From: Bacteroidota bacterium
Lineage (GTDB): Bacteria > Bacteroidota > Bacteroidia > Chitinophagales > Chitinophagaceae
Assembly (NCBI GenBank): GCA_030706605.1
Contig: JAUZOE010000011.1
Span: forward strand, 1 to 64,000
Direction: 5' to 3'
Length of the DNA stretch: 64,000 nt
Notes under the pieces: model-generated
Told to the model about the DNA's origin: nothing
What the model saw: only the letters and a program-made list of their open reading frames with translations
The model's database searches: none
In this document: piece after piece, positions 26,547 through 35,495 of the stretch
Layout of the letters: every line of letters starts with the position of its first letter
Numbering within the stretch: position 1 is the stretch's first letter
Position numbers and translations under genes: made by a program

Positions 26547-27944
26547 ATGAATAATACGTACAATGACCTCGTACAGCAAACCTTTAAGTTTCCACAGGAA
26601 GGCTATGAACTTAAAGAAGGTTACCTTCAATATAATGATGTAGATGTAAAAGCATTAATTGATAAATACGGCACACCTTTAAAATTTACTTTTTTGCCAA
26701 AAATTGGTATGCAAATCAATAAGGCAAAAAAAATGTTTGCAAATGCCATTAAAAAGCACAAATACGAAGGGAAATACAATTATTGTTATTGTACTAAAAG
26801 TTCACATTTTTCTTTCATTGTTGAAGAAGCTTTGAAACATGATATTCACCTGGAAACTTCCTACGCTTATGATATTGAAATTATTAATAAGCTATATGAA
26901 AGAAAGAAAATCACAAAAGATACTTTTATTATTTGCAATGGGTTTAAACAAAAATCATATACCAGCCGCATTGCCCGCTTATTAAATACAGGCTTTAAAA
27001 ACGTAATTCCTATTCTTGACAATAAAGATGAATTAAAAGCCTACCGTAAATCGGTTCGGGTGCCTTTTAATATTGGGATACGTGTAGCCGCAGAAGAAGA
27101 ACCTAATTTCCCATTTTATACCTCACGATTAGGCATACGCGTAAAAGATATTCTCGAATTCTATGTGGATGAGATAGAAGGTAATGAACATAGGTTCCAG
27201 CTAAAGATGCTGCATATATTTTTAAATAAGGGGATAAAAGATGACGTTTATTACTGGAGTGAACTCAATAAAGTGATCAATCTTTATTGCCAGCTTAGGA
27301 AAATTTGCCCTGAGTTAGATTCCATTAATATTGGAGGTGGATTTCCTATAAAACATTCATTGGGATTTGAGTATGATTACCAGTTTATGATTAATGAAAT
27401 TGTAAGGAATATTAAGGTCGGATGTAAAAAAAGCAAAGTTCCGATGCCGAATATTTTTACTGAATTTGGTAGCTATACGGTAGGAGAAAGCATGGCACAT
27501 ATTTACAGTGTAATTGGAGAAAAAATGCAAAATGACCGCGAAACATGGTATATGATTGACTCATCTTTCATAACTACACTCCCTGACACCTGGGGTATAG
27601 GGGAAAAATTCCTGATGCTTCCGGTAAATAAATGGAATAATGAATATCAAAGAGTAACACTTGGGGGCATTACCTGCGACAGTCATGATTATTATGATTC
27701 TGAAGAACATATTAATGAAGTATTTCTTCCAAAAGTAGGCGAGGGCGAACCTCTATATATTGGCTTTTTTCACACAGGTGCTTACCAGGATCAGATCAGT
27801 GGTTATGGCGGTATCAAGCATTGCCTTATTCCTTCTCCAAAATATATTGTAGTTGATTATGATAAAAATGGGAAACTGGTTGATTGGGTTTATGCAAAGG
27901 AGCAAACTGCGCAAAGCATGCTCAAAATATTGGGGTATAAATAA
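26547..27944 (+). CDS. arginine-decarboxylase-like PLP enzyme, fold type III
   Basis: A 465-residue protein of the alanine-racemase-fold decarboxylases (Orn/DAP/Arg_deC group). K84 in CYCTKSSHF is the expected PLP lysine, GGGFPIKHS is the phosphate-binding glycine loop, and C377 in GGITCDSHDYYD is the conserved cysteine of the active site contributed across the dimer. Bacteroidota proteins like this are usually named SpeA-type arginine decarboxylase and feed agmatine to polyamine synthesis. They are shorter than E. coli SpeA (about 650 residues). No agmatine deiminase or spermidine gene is nearby, so substrate is an inference. It has its own promoter and terminator. Confidence 0.85.
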   Translation: MNNTYNDLVQQTFKFPQEGYELKEGYLQYNDVDVKALIDKYGTPLKFTFLPKIGMQINKAKKMFANAIKKHKYEGKYNYCYCTKSSHFSFIVEEALKHDIHLETSYAYDIEIINKLYERKKITKDTFIICNGFKQKSYTSRIARLLNTGFKNVIPILDNKDELKAYRKSVRVPFNIGIRVAAEEEPNFPFYTSRLGIRVKDILEFYVDEIEGNEHRFQLKMLHIFLNKGIKDDVYYWSELNKVINLYCQLRKICPELDSINIGGGFPIKHSLGFEYDYQFMINEIVRNIKVGCKKSKVPMPNIFTEFGSYTVGESMAHIYSVIGEKMQNDRETWYMIDSSFITTLPDTWGIGEKFLMLPVNKWNNEYQRVTLGGITCDSHDYYDSEEHINEVFLPKVGEGEPLYIGFFHTGAYQDQISGYGGIKHCLIPSPKYIVVDYDKNGKLVDWVYAKEQTAQSMLKILGYK

Positions 27945-27974
27945 ACTGTCATCTTGAAAATAACTTGAATAGTC

Positions 27975-28010
27975 AAAAAAAGGCTGCCCACTTTTGCGAC
28001 AGCCTTTTTT
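27975..28010. terminator. bidirectional intrinsic terminator
   Basis: An A-run plus GGCTG pairs with CAGCC plus a T-run (27975-27986 with 28000-28010). The structure serves both the plus-strand decarboxylase gene and the convergent minus-strand hsp20 gene. Confidence 0.85.
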
Positions 28011-28035
28011 AAGTTACTATTTTCTATTACTGAGA

Positions 28036-28461
28036 TTATTTAATAGCTATTTCTTTTGGTTGCACTTTTACTTCTTCTTTTTTGGGAAGTGATAAGATTA
28101 AGAGCCCGTTCACATATTCCGCATCAATACTGTCTATATTGATTTTTTCGTCAAGTGTGAAGGATCTTTTAAAAGATTGTGCAATAAATTCTCTTTTAAT
28201 AAATTGTTTGGTTTCTTCTTTTTGTTCTTCATTTTTTTCAAAAGAAACTGTAAGAATGTTTTTGTCAACAGTAATTTTAAAATCCTCCTTTTTTCTTCCG
28301 GGAACATTAAACTCCAATTGATAATTATCATTGGTTTCCCAAATATTTACTGCCGGAAAATAGGTATTATTAGTTCTGGAAGCTGGCAAGTCGTTTAACA
28401 AATTGTCCAGGAAATAGTCGAGTGATTTTAAAGTGGGTTGATTAAATTTTAGTGTTGTCAT
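28036..28461 (-). CDS. Hsp20/alpha-crystallin small heat-shock protein
   Basis: A 141-residue cytoplasmic holdase chaperone. The alpha-crystallin domain covers about residues 38-135: AVNIWETNDNYQLEFNVPG, KEDFKITVDKNILTV, then FKRSFTLDEKIN and the family A-x-x-x-N-G-L-L-x-L-x-L-P-K pattern (EYVNGLLILSLPKK). I chose the ATG at 28461; an upstream in-frame start at 28569 would add 36 unrelated residues. A C-terminal EIAIK tail may supply the I-x-I/V oligomerisation motif. Transcribed alone, convergent with the decarboxylase gene. Confidence 0.92.
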   Translation of the reverse strand: MTTLKFNQPTLKSLDYFLDNLLNDLPASRTNNTYFPAVNIWETNDNYQLEFNVPGRKKEDFKITVDKNILTVSFEKNEEQKEETKQFIKREFIAQSFKRSFTLDEKINIDSIDAEYVNGLLILSLPKKEEVKVQPKEIAIK

Positions 28462-28643
28462 GATTTTTATATTTTTTAAGTTTTTAAATGATTTTGTCAT
28501 TTCATTCTCAAAATAAATACCAATCCATAAAATTCGATTAAGAGAAGGATATATAAGGCATAATGGCATTTATTACTTTCTGAGACTGACAATGTTTCCG
28601 AAGCGTATTAATAATACAATGTTTTTTTAACCTTTAAGTGTCG

Positions 28644-28651
28644 TAAATTTG
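28644..28651 (+). promoter_or_regulatory. TAnnTTTG -7 box for the bacilliredoxin gene
   Basis: TAAATTTG matches the consensus exactly and ends 18 bp before the ATG at 28670. Confidence 0.5.
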
Positions 28652-28669
28652 CATCCTAAAATTTAAACT

Positions 28670-29083
28670 ATGTATCCAGAACAAATAGTAATTCCAATGA
28701 AGGAAGAATTAATCCAAAATGGGTTTTCTGATTTGGTAACTGATGAACAAGTTGATAAGGCGATAGCCCAGGATGGTACTACATTGGTAGTGATCAATTC
28801 TGTCTGTGGCTGTTCTGCAGGAACTGCACGGCCGGGCGTTTTGCTGGCACTTGAGTCAAGCGAAAAAAGACCCACTCATTTGGCCACAGGTTTTGCCGGA
28901 TTTGATTATGAGGCAGTGAATAAAATTCGCGAACACTTGTTGCCATACCCTCCCTCTTCACCATCTATTGCATTATTTAAAGATGGTAAATTGGTTCATT
29001 TTCTTGAAAGGCACAATATAGAAGGAGCATCAGCACAAATGATCTCAAGTAATCTTGTTGCTGCTTTTGAAGAGTATTGCTAA
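28670..29083 (+). CDS. BrxA/BrxB-type bacilliredoxin
   Basis: A 137-residue thioredoxin-fold protein of the YphP/YqiW family. The active site is C46-G47-C48 in NSVCGCSAG, the CxC type typical of the family, and the ends (MYPEQIVIPMKEEL and FEEYC) also match. In Firmicutes these proteins remove bacillithiol from mixed disulfides; the thiol used by this organism is not known from the window. It ends at a strong terminator, so it is monocistronic. Confidence 0.93.
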   Translation: MYPEQIVIPMKEELIQNGFSDLVTDEQVDKAIAQDGTTLVVINSVCGCSAGTARPGVLLALESSEKRPTHLATGFAGFDYEAVNKIREHLLPYPPSSPSIALFKDGKLVHFLERHNIEGASAQMISSNLVAAFEEYC

Positions 29084-29098
29084 GCAGAATTTATACTT

Positions 29099-29125
29099 AA
29101 ACCCTGCAAAATAAATGCAGGGTTT
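29099..29125 (+). terminator. hairpin terminator after the bacilliredoxin gene
   Basis: AAACCCTGCA (29099-29108) and TGCAGGGTTT (29116-29125) form a perfect 10-bp stem with an AAATAAA loop, followed by GATTTACTTTT. Confidence 0.75.
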
Positions 29126-29192
29126 GATTTACTTTTAACGCTATTCTATGGTGATAAGAAGAAAATTAATTAGCCTTAACTAAACGGTTACT

Positions 29193-30524
29193 ATGTATCC
29201 CAATTTATATTACGCACTTAATGACTGGTTTGGTTGGAAAATTAATGCATTCAAGATTTTTTACACTTTTGGAATCTTTGTAGCCCTGGGATTTATTATT
29301 TCGGCTTATTTCTTAACCCTGGAATTGAAGCGTAAAGAAAAGCAAGGTCTTCTAATTCCCCGTGAAGAAACTATCATTACAGGTAAGGCTGCTTCCTTTA
29401 TTGATTTATTCATTAACGGGTTAGTCGGTTTTATTTTTGGGTATAAACTTATTGGAGCTTTTATCGAGAGCCGTCACCAGGGAGTAGATTTGCAGGAATA
29501 TATTTTTTCTTCATCAGGTAGTTGGGTGGGGGGAGTAATAGTAGCTGCAGTCCTTATTTATTTAAAATACCGTGAAAAGGATAAGCAGAAACTTGCTGTT
29601 CCAGAAAAAAGAACGATCAGGATATGGCCTCATGACAGGGTTGGGGATATAGTAATCTTCGCTTTGGTATTTGGAATTATAGGTGCCAAGCTTTTTGATA
29701 ATTTTGAAAATTGGGACAGGTTCATCCAAGACCCGATTGGTAATTTACTTTCACCCAGCGGTCTCACTTTTTATGGAGGACTTATCTGTGCCACAATTGC
29801 TATTTTAATTTATGCAAGAAAAAAAGGTATCGGGCTTCTTCATTTGATTGATGCAGCAGCTCCCGCACTTATGATTGCTTATGCAATTGGAAGAATAGGA
29901 TGTATGGTGGCAGGTGATGGTGATTGGGGAATTTTTAACAGCGCTTACATAAGTGATGTTCCCGGGCACTCGGTTCCGGCAACCCCTGAACAGTTTCAAC
30001 AGAAACTAAAAGAAAATTCTACTTATTTTTTAAATGGCTCTGTGGTTGATCCTTCGGGTGCTACTACTATGGTTACCGACCGCCACGAAGAATCCCTGGA
30101 TAAAGTGCCACATAAAAGTTTCAGAGGCCCCGGTTTTTTGCCTACATGGTTGTTTGCTTATACCTATCCGCATAATGTGAATGAAGATGGTATCCTATTG
30201 CCTGACTGTGAAGGGAAATATTGCCGGGCATTGCCACAGCCGGTATTCCCTACTCCATTATATGAAATCATTTCCTGTGGATTCTTATTCCTGATACTTT
30301 GGGCGATAAGGAAGAAAATTGTTGTTCCTGGGGTTATGTTTTGTATATATCTTATTATGAATGGTATTGAAAGATTTTTGATAGAAACTATTCGTGTGAA
30401 TACTACTTATTCTATTTTTGGAATACATCCCACTCAAGCAGAACTCATTTCTGCGGCATTGGTCATCGCAGGTATTGCAGGAATTTTTGTCTTTAATAAA
30501 AGATATAGGAATACTGAATTCTGA
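29193..30524 (+). CDS. lgt: prolipoprotein diacylglyceryl transferase, long form
   Basis: A 443-residue integral inner-membrane enzyme that transfers diacylglycerol from phosphatidylglycerol to the lipobox cysteine. Family landmarks are G233-R-I-G in YAIGRIGCMVAGDGDWG (the signature, with the essential Arg 234) and the C-terminal P-L-Y-E, followed by RFLIETIRVN. It is much longer than E. coli Lgt (about 290): an insertion of some 80 residues follows the signature (about 246-335), containing polar sequence and two Cys (PDCEGKYCRALP). Long Lgt forms are known in Bacteroidota. The consumers of its product are visible in the window, such as the NlpC/P60 lipoprotein. Confidence 0.9.
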   Translation: MYPNLYYALNDWFGWKINAFKIFYTFGIFVALGFIISAYFLTLELKRKEKQGLLIPREETIITGKAASFIDLFINGLVGFIFGYKLIGAFIESRHQGVDLQEYIFSSSGSWVGGVIVAAVLIYLKYREKDKQKLAVPEKRTIRIWPHDRVGDIVIFALVFGIIGAKLFDNFENWDRFIQDPIGNLLSPSGLTFYGGLICATIAILIYARKKGIGLLHLIDAAAPALMIAYAIGRIGCMVAGDGDWGIFNSAYISDVPGHSVPATPEQFQQKLKENSTYFLNGSVVDPSGATTMVTDRHEESLDKVPHKSFRGPGFLPTWLFAYTYPHNVNEDGILLPDCEGKYCRALPQPVFPTPLYEIISCGFLFLILWAIRKKIVVPGVMFCIYLIMNGIERFLIETIRVNTTYSIFGIHPTQAELISAALVIAGIAGIFVFNKRYRNTEF

Positions 30525-30762
30525 TGAAATCAGTAATTTATCTCTGATAATAATCGTCATGATTTGTAAAAAAATCACCCTATTCCACAATCTGCTATTT
30601 AAGTTCGAGAAGCCTGTTACATATCTCAATACTTTCTAAATTTTTAGTGTTTTATTTTAATCAACTTGTGTATCCTGTCAATTGAACTTTCCATCTTCTT
30701 TATCCGTTTACATAAAATCCTTACCAGTTGTATAAAATTATTTACCATTCATGTATGACTAT

Positions 30763-30783
30763 GTACTATGTAAAACAAAGTAC
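30763..30783. promoter_or_regulatory. operator-like palindrome at the barrel-gene promoter
   Basis: GTACTATGT (30763-30771) and ACAAAGTAC (30775-30783) form an inverted repeat with 8 of 9 pairs around AAA. It ends one base before the -7 box and fills the space between -33 and -7, where a bound repressor would block RNA polymerase. The half-site ACTATGT also occurs just upstream (30758-30764), and ACATAGTA follows at 30810-30817. The regulator is not in the window. Confidence 0.5.
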
Positions 30784-30784
30784 T

Positions 30785-30792
30785 TAGTTTTG
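30785..30792 (+). promoter_or_regulatory. TAnnTTTG -7 box of the barrel gene
   Basis: TAGTTTTG matches the consensus exactly and lies 35 bp before the ATG at 30828, immediately downstream of the palindrome. Confidence 0.6.
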
Positions 30793-30827
30793 TATTGTAA
30801 TATTGAAAACATAGTAATATAATAAAA

Positions 30828-33290
30828 ATGAAAAAGTCAACATTCTTTACAATTTTAATGCTAATTAGCACCTCCTTTTGCTTTGCACAAACCCCTTATG
30901 GATCTATAAAAGGATCTGTTATGGATGGAGGCGACCAGGAAATAATAGATGCCGCCACAATCTCTCTTTTTAATGCCAATGATTCTGTGCTGGTGAAAAT
31001 AAATCTTGCCGATAAAGGCGGGAATTTTTTATTTGATCATATTCCTTACGGTAAATATTATTTGTTAGCTACTTCTACTGGACACCTGCAAACCTATAGC
31101 CCGGTTTTTAACGTTAAAGATACATTTCCCGTTTCGGCGGGTATTATTCATTTAAAAGGTAATGTAAAAGCGCTCAAAGAAATAAAAATAGAGTTTAAGA
31201 AGCCTTTTATTGAAAGGAAAATTGACCGTACGGTTATTAATGTTGATGCCTCTATTACCAATGCAGGGACTACGGCATTGGAAGTACTTGAAAAATCTCC
31301 AGGTGTAACGGTTGATAAGGATGGAAATGTGAGTCTGAAGGGGAAAGCGGGAGTGATGATCATGATGGATGGCAGGCCATCCTATCTTAGCGGACAGGAC
31401 TTGGCGAATCTTTTAAAGAATATGCCATCATCATCAATAGATCAAATTGAAATTATGACCAATCCTTCTGCAAAATATGATGCTTCAGGAAATTCAGGAG
31501 TTATCAACATAAAGATGAAAAAAAATAAATTGAGAGGCCTGAATGGAAGTATTAGTTCGACAATACTACAATCAATCTATACAAAGACCAATAACAGTTT
31601 CAATCTTAATTATCGGGCAGGGAAATTTAATCTTTTCAGTAATTACAGTTATTCGCTTTGGCAAAACAAGCAGGAAATGTACATCCTGAGAAAATTTAGG
31701 AATGCCAACACGAAAGAAATAGAAACAATATTTGATCAAAATTCTTCTGTGAAGAACAATGGTCAATATCATAATCTGAAGTTGGGGATGGATTTTTATG
31801 CCAATAAGAAAACTACTGTAGGAATGGTATTTTCAGGCTATTTAAATCCTTCAGATAATAATAGTAACAATCAGACCAATTTGAATAATTCAAAGAATCA
31901 GATTGATTCAATAGTGCTTGCCAAAAATACTGAAAGAACAAAATCGAATAATTTTGCTACCAATTTTAATCTCCGCCATGTTTTTGATTCTGCCGGAAAA
32001 GAATTTACCGTGGATTTGGATTACCTGGATTACTATCAGAAATCTGATCAGCTTCTAATCAACAATTTCTTAAATCCTGATTTTTCTGTAAGAGCCGATC
32101 CTTCAGAACTCAAAGGGTACCTGCCTTCAAAGGTGAAAATTTATTCTGCAAAAACTGATTTCACATTCCCTCTTAAAAATACAGCTAAAATAGAAACAGG
32201 GTTAAAAAGCAGTTACGTTACTACAGACAATGATGCTCTTTATCAAAATAATACCCCTTCGGGATATGTTACAGACGAAGGAAAAACCAATCATTTTATT
32301 TATGAAGAAAACATTAATGCTGCGTATGTAAATTATAGTCAACAAATAAAAAAATGGGGATTCCAGGCGGGTTTGCGTGCTGAAAATACTAACGCAAAAG
32401 GTAACCAGGAAGGAAATTCATCACATCCCGATTCTGTTTTTACAAAAGGATACACTAACCTTTTTCCAACAGCTTACTTAAGTTTTGCTGCTGATGACAA
32501 AAATACCTTTTCTTTAAATTATGGACGAAGAATTGACCGGCCCGCTTACCAGGATTTAAATCCGTTTTATTATTTTCTTGATGAATATACCTATCGGGTA
32601 GGCAACACCGGGCTTCAACCCCAGTTTTCAGACAATTTTGAATTATCCCATACGTATAATGGATTTTTAACTACTACACTTAACTATAGTGAAATTCATC
32701 ACGTTTTTACCCAGGTACTTAAGCAAATAACCAGTGAAAGAAAAACCTTTCAGACTCCGGAAAATATTGCTTCGAAATCGAATTTTGGAATTGCTATAAG
32801 TGCCAATTTCCCTGTGACTAAATTCTGGAGTACCAATTTATATACTAATGTAAGTCATGATACTTACAAAGGACAACTTAGCGGTGGGATGCTTAATGTA
32901 AAAAATACCGGTTTCTTTTCAAATATGAATAATCAATTCAAATTCTCAAAAGGGTGGAGTGCTGAATTAAGCGGGTTTTACCAATCAAAAGGAATAAGAG
33001 GCCAGATAGTAATGAACCCAATGTGGAGAATGGATGCAGGTGTACAAAAACAAATATTAAAAAAGAAAGGAAGTTTAAAATTAAGTGTACGTGATATTTT
33101 CAAAACTCAAAATTTTTCAGGAAGTGTCAATTACCAGGATATTGATCTGCATATCAGGAATACGCAAGACAGTAGAATTGCATCACTTACCTTTTCCTAT
33201 AGGTTTGGAAAGCCAATGCAAAACCAACGGCATAGAAGAACAGGTGGCGCTTCTGACGAACAAAGCAGGGTTAAAACAACAGACAATTAA
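30828..33290 (+). CDS. TonB-dependent-receptor-like outer-membrane barrel (PF14905 type)
   Basis: An 820-residue outer-membrane protein. A signal peptide (MKKSTFFTILMLISTSFCFAQ) is followed by a carboxypeptidase-regulatory-like beta-sandwich (about 25-105), a plug-like domain (about 130-225, with NAGTTALEVLEKSPGV and IEIMTNPSAKYDASG) and a long barrel with aromatic strand ends. This is the architecture of Bacteroidota TonB-dependent receptor paralogues that lack a SusD partner. No TonB box is obvious, and no SusD or siderophore gene is near. The ligand is unknown. Its promoter holds a palindromic operator, so it is probably inducible. The C-terminal tail after the last strand is polar and basic. 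Confidence 0.88.
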   Translation: MKKSTFFTILMLISTSFCFAQTPYGSIKGSVMDGGDQEIIDAATISLFNANDSVLVKINLADKGGNFLFDHIPYGKYYLLATSTGHLQTYSPVFNVKDTFPVSAGIIHLKGNVKALKEIKIEFKKPFIERKIDRTVINVDASITNAGTTALEVLEKSPGVTVDKDGNVSLKGKAGVMIMMDGRPSYLSGQDLANLLKNMPSSSIDQIEIMTNPSAKYDASGNSGVINIKMKKNKLRGLNGSISSTILQSIYTKTNNSFNLNYRAGKFNLFSNYSYSLWQNKQEMYILRKFRNANTKEIETIFDQNSSVKNNGQYHNLKLGMDFYANKKTTVGMVFSGYLNPSDNNSNNQTNLNNSKNQIDSIVLAKNTERTKSNNFATNFNLRHVFDSAGKEFTVDLDYLDYYQKSDQLLINNFLNPDFSVRADPSELKGYLPSKVKIYSAKTDFTFPLKNTAKIETGLKSSYVTTDNDALYQNNTPSGYVTDEGKTNHFIYEENINAAYVNYSQQIKKWGFQAGLRAENTNAKGNQEGNSSHPDSVFTKGYTNLFPTAYLSFAADDKNTFSLNYGRRIDRPAYQDLNPFYYFLDEYTYRVGNTGLQPQFSDNFELSHTYNGFLTTTLNYSEIHHVFTQVLKQITSERKTFQTPENIASKSNFGIAISANFPVTKFWSTNLYTNVSHDTYKGQLSGGMLNVKNTGFFSNMNNQFKFSKGWSAELSGFYQSKGIRGQIVMNPMWRMDAGVQKQILKKKGSLKLSVRDIFKTQNFSGSVNYQDIDLHIRNTQDSRIASLTFSYRFGKPMQNQRHRRTGGASDEQSRVKTTDN

Positions 33291-33415
33291 TTTTTAATAA
33301 AGAGGGGATTCATGCAAATTGTAAGTTGTGTTAATCTCCACTTTATTTTTATCAGTTTACTTCCTGGTGTCAGAAGTATCTGCCTTTAGAACAGGCAAAA
33401 AGAATAAAAGCTTCA

Positions 33416-33439
33416 ACAGGCATTCTGCCTGTCATTTTT
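33416..33439 (+). terminator. short hairpin terminator after the barrel gene
   Basis: ACAGGC (33416-33421) pairs with GCCTGT (33427-33432) over ATTCT, followed by CATTTTTT. A second AACAGGC occurs 25 bp earlier. The T-run merges into the next gene's -7 box. Confidence 0.55.
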
Positions 33440-33447
33440 TATCTTTG
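33440..33447 (+). promoter_or_regulatory. TAnnTTTG -7 box for yajQ
   Basis: TATCTTTG matches the consensus exactly and ends 27 bp before the ATG at 33475. It directly abuts the terminator of the preceding gene. Confidence 0.55.
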
Positions 33448-33474
33448 CCATATATAAATTAAAAAATATCAGTC

Positions 33475-33963
33475 ATGCCATCATTCGACCTTGTAAGTAA
33501 AGTAGATCTTCAAACTCTCGATAACGCTATAAACACTGTGGAAAAAGAAATTAAGAACCGGTTTGATTTTAAGGGTAATCATGTAGTTATTGACCTTAAT
33601 AAAAAAGAGTTTAAACTAAATTTGGAAGCTGACAGTGAAATGAAAATGTCTCAAATTACAGATGTGCTGATTAGTAAAAGTATGAAGCAAGGACTTGCCG
33701 CTGAAATATATGATTTGAGTAAAGAACCGTATCAAAGTGGCAAAATTGTAAAAAAGGAAATTCCGGTACGGAATGGTATCAACCAGGTAGATGCCAAAAA
33801 AATAGTAAAACTGATTAAAGACGGAAATTTTAAAGTGCAGGCTGCCATCATGGACGATATAGTGAGAGTTACTTCCAAAAAAATTGATGATTTACAGGCA
33901 GTAATACAAGCCTCCAAAGGTTGGGATCTTGGCCTTGCTTTGCAGTTTGTTAATATGAAATAG
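33475..33963 (+). CDS. yajQ: YajQ-family nucleotide-binding protein
   Basis: A 162-residue protein of the conserved YajQ (DUF520) family. The start MPSFDLVSKVDLQTLDNAIN, the F-D-F-K-G-N strand and the end GWDLGLALQFVNMK are diagnostic. Some homologues bind cyclic di-GMP or tRNA/GTP; which applies here is not known. Length is normal. It is transcribed alone. Confidence 0.95.
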   Translation: MPSFDLVSKVDLQTLDNAINTVEKEIKNRFDFKGNHVVIDLNKKEFKLNLEADSEMKMSQITDVLISKSMKQGLAAEIYDLSKEPYQSGKIVKKEIPVRNGINQVDAKKIVKLIKDGNFKVQAAIMDDIVRVTSKKIDDLQAVIQASKGWDLGLALQFVNMK

Positions 33964-34025
33964 GTAGTTCCAGGCATGTTAATACATCGATTCTCAAAGT
34001 GAGGAAATGAGTTTGGATTTTTCGT

Positions 34026-34056
34026 TTTGCAGGTATTTATTTATTCATTAACTTTG
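34026..34056 (+). promoter_or_regulatory. canonical Bacteroidota promoter of the L31 gene
   Basis: TTTG at 34026-34029 and TAACTTTG at 34049-34056 are separated by exactly 19 bp. This is the cleanest consensus promoter in the window. Confidence 0.75.
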
Positions 34057-34102
34057 CACCTTTAAAAAATACATGGCAAAATCCATGTTAAAAACAAAAA
34101 AT

Positions 34103-34354
34103 ATGAAAAAAGACATACATCCATCAAATTACAGATTTGTAGTTTTTCGCGATATGAGTAACGGTACCATGTTTTTGAGCCGCTCAACTGCAGCTTCTAA
34201 AGAAACAGTACAATGGGAAGATGGTAAAGAATATCCTGTAATAAAATTGGAAATTTCAAATACTTCTCATCCTTTTTATACCGGTAAAAATATGCTGGTA
34301 GACACTGCGGGTCGTATTGATAAGTTCAAAAAACGTTACGCAAAAAAGCAATAA
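34103..34354 (+). CDS. rpmE2: 50S ribosomal protein L31, type B
   Basis: An 83-residue L31 of the zinc-free type B: the start [20 protein letters not shown] matches, the CxxC zinc ligands of type A are absent, and the end [15 protein letters not shown] fits. I chose the ATG at 34103; an in-frame ATG at 34073 would add ten residues ([10 protein letters not shown]) not usual for the family. It is preceded by a canonical promoter and followed by an intrinsic terminator. Confidence 0.93.
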   Translation: MKKDIHPSNYRFVVFRDMSNGTMFLSRSTAASKETVQWEDGKEYPVIKLEISNTSHPFYTGKNMLVDTAGRIDKFKKRYAKKQ

Positions 34355-34378
34355 TGATTTTTTAATTTTGATTTTTTT

Positions 34379-34403
34379 ATCCCCCTTCATTGGGGGATTT
34401 TTA
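34379..34403 (+). terminator. intrinsic terminator after L31 gene
   Basis: ATCCCCC (34379-34385) pairs with GGGGGAT (34392-34398) over TTCATT and is followed by TTTTATTTC. Confidence 0.85.
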
Positions 34404-34444
34404 TTTCATCATACGCATTTTAATATTAATAAGTAGCTTAGCGA

Positions 34445-35482
34445 ATGAGAATTTTGCTCGATGATATTTCTTTTGGTAATTCTTTTTTCCCTTTTGGAGT
34501 TGTTCGTTCCATAGCGCATGTAAGAATAGGTGTCCTCACTATTTTTCAAAAATGGCAGTTTTATTTTCCGGGCAAAATATTCATTGCTTCTGAAAATTTA
34601 ACTCACGATGCAGGGGACGATTTGACGATAACATTTCCCGCCAATTTTGTCCCTTCTTTTGAAATGATAAAAGAAATTTCTGTTGAAAAACAAAAGTCGG
34701 CTTATATGTCTGGTGGCAAAATATTGGAACATCCCTGGCAATTATTTGAATACAATGATTGGGCCATCAACCAAGATTTTAAAATGATTACAGCCGGGAG
34801 GGTTGCAGAAAATATCCCATCTTCCAACCAGGTTATTTGTCCTGAAAATATTTTTATTGAGCCTGGGGCAAAAGTTAATTTTTCAATTTTAAATGCGGAA
34901 AAAGGACCTATTTATATTGGTAAAAATGTGGAAATAATGGAAGGATGTTTACTTCGTGGCCCCATTTCAATTGGAGAAAACAGTGTTCTGAAAATGGGGT
35001 CCAAAATATATGGAGCTACTACTATTGGCCCATATTGCCTCGCTGGTGGCGAAATAAAAAATTCAATATTAATGGCCTATTCTAATAAAGCTCATGATGG
35101 ATATCTGGGCGATTCGGTAATAGGAGAGTGGTGCAATTTGGGAGCGGGAGCCAGCAATTCTAACCTGAAAAATAATGCTTCAATTGTAAACGTGTGGAGT
35201 AAAGAAAAAAATACCTTTATCAATGCCGGAATAAAATGCGGGTTGTTGATGGGAGATTATAGTCGTAGTGCCATCAACACTTCTTTTAATACCGGAACCG
35301 TTGTAGGCATCTGTTGTAATGTTTTTGGAAATGCATTCCCCAAAAAATTCTTTGATAATTTTTCATGGGGAAATGAAAAGTATATTTTTGAAAAAGCGAT
35401 TACTGATATCAATAATTGGAAAAAATTAAAAAACCAGGAAATAACCGAAAAAGAAATACAAATATTAAAAACCATCTATTAA
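34445..35482 (+). CDS. sugar nucleotidyltransferase-like protein with left-handed beta-helix
   Basis: A 345-residue GlmU-like protein. The N-terminal part (about 1-130) corresponds to the reduced nucleotidyltransferase-like domain found in Bacteroidota (NTP_transf_4 type); the classical G-x-G-T-R-M loop of GlmU is not evident. Residues about 130-300 form hexapeptide repeats of a left-handed beta-helix (IFIEPGAKVNFSIL, PIYIGKNVEIMEG, PISIGENSVLKMG). Activity is therefore uncertain; a sugar-1-phosphate acetyl- or nucleotidyl-transferase role in envelope precursor synthesis is plausible. It precedes tpiA by 13 bp, so the two are probably cotranscribed. Confidence 0.8.
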   Translation: MRILLDDISFGNSFFPFGVVRSIAHVRIGVLTIFQKWQFYFPGKIFIASENLTHDAGDDLTITFPANFVPSFEMIKEISVEKQKSAYMSGGKILEHPWQLFEYNDWAINQDFKMITAGRVAENIPSSNQVICPENIFIEPGAKVNFSILNAEKGPIYIGKNVEIMEGCLLRGPISIGENSVLKMGSKIYGATTIGPYCLAGGEIKNSILMAYSNKAHDGYLGDSVIGEWCNLGAGASNSNLKNNASIVNVWSKEKNTFINAGIKCGLLMGDYSRSAINTSFNTGTVVGICCNVFGNAFPKKFFDNFSWGNEKYIFEKAITDINNWKKLKNQEITEKEIQILKTIY

Positions 35483-35495
35483 AAAAATAAAAATT

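Larger units (their letters stand above)
30525..30827. other. regulatory spacer before the TonB-type barrel gene
   Basis: This 303-bp gap contains no gene. Its last 70 bp hold a clear -7 box and an operator-like palindrome, listed separately. The rest is AT-rich, with no structure I can support. Confidence 0.5.
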
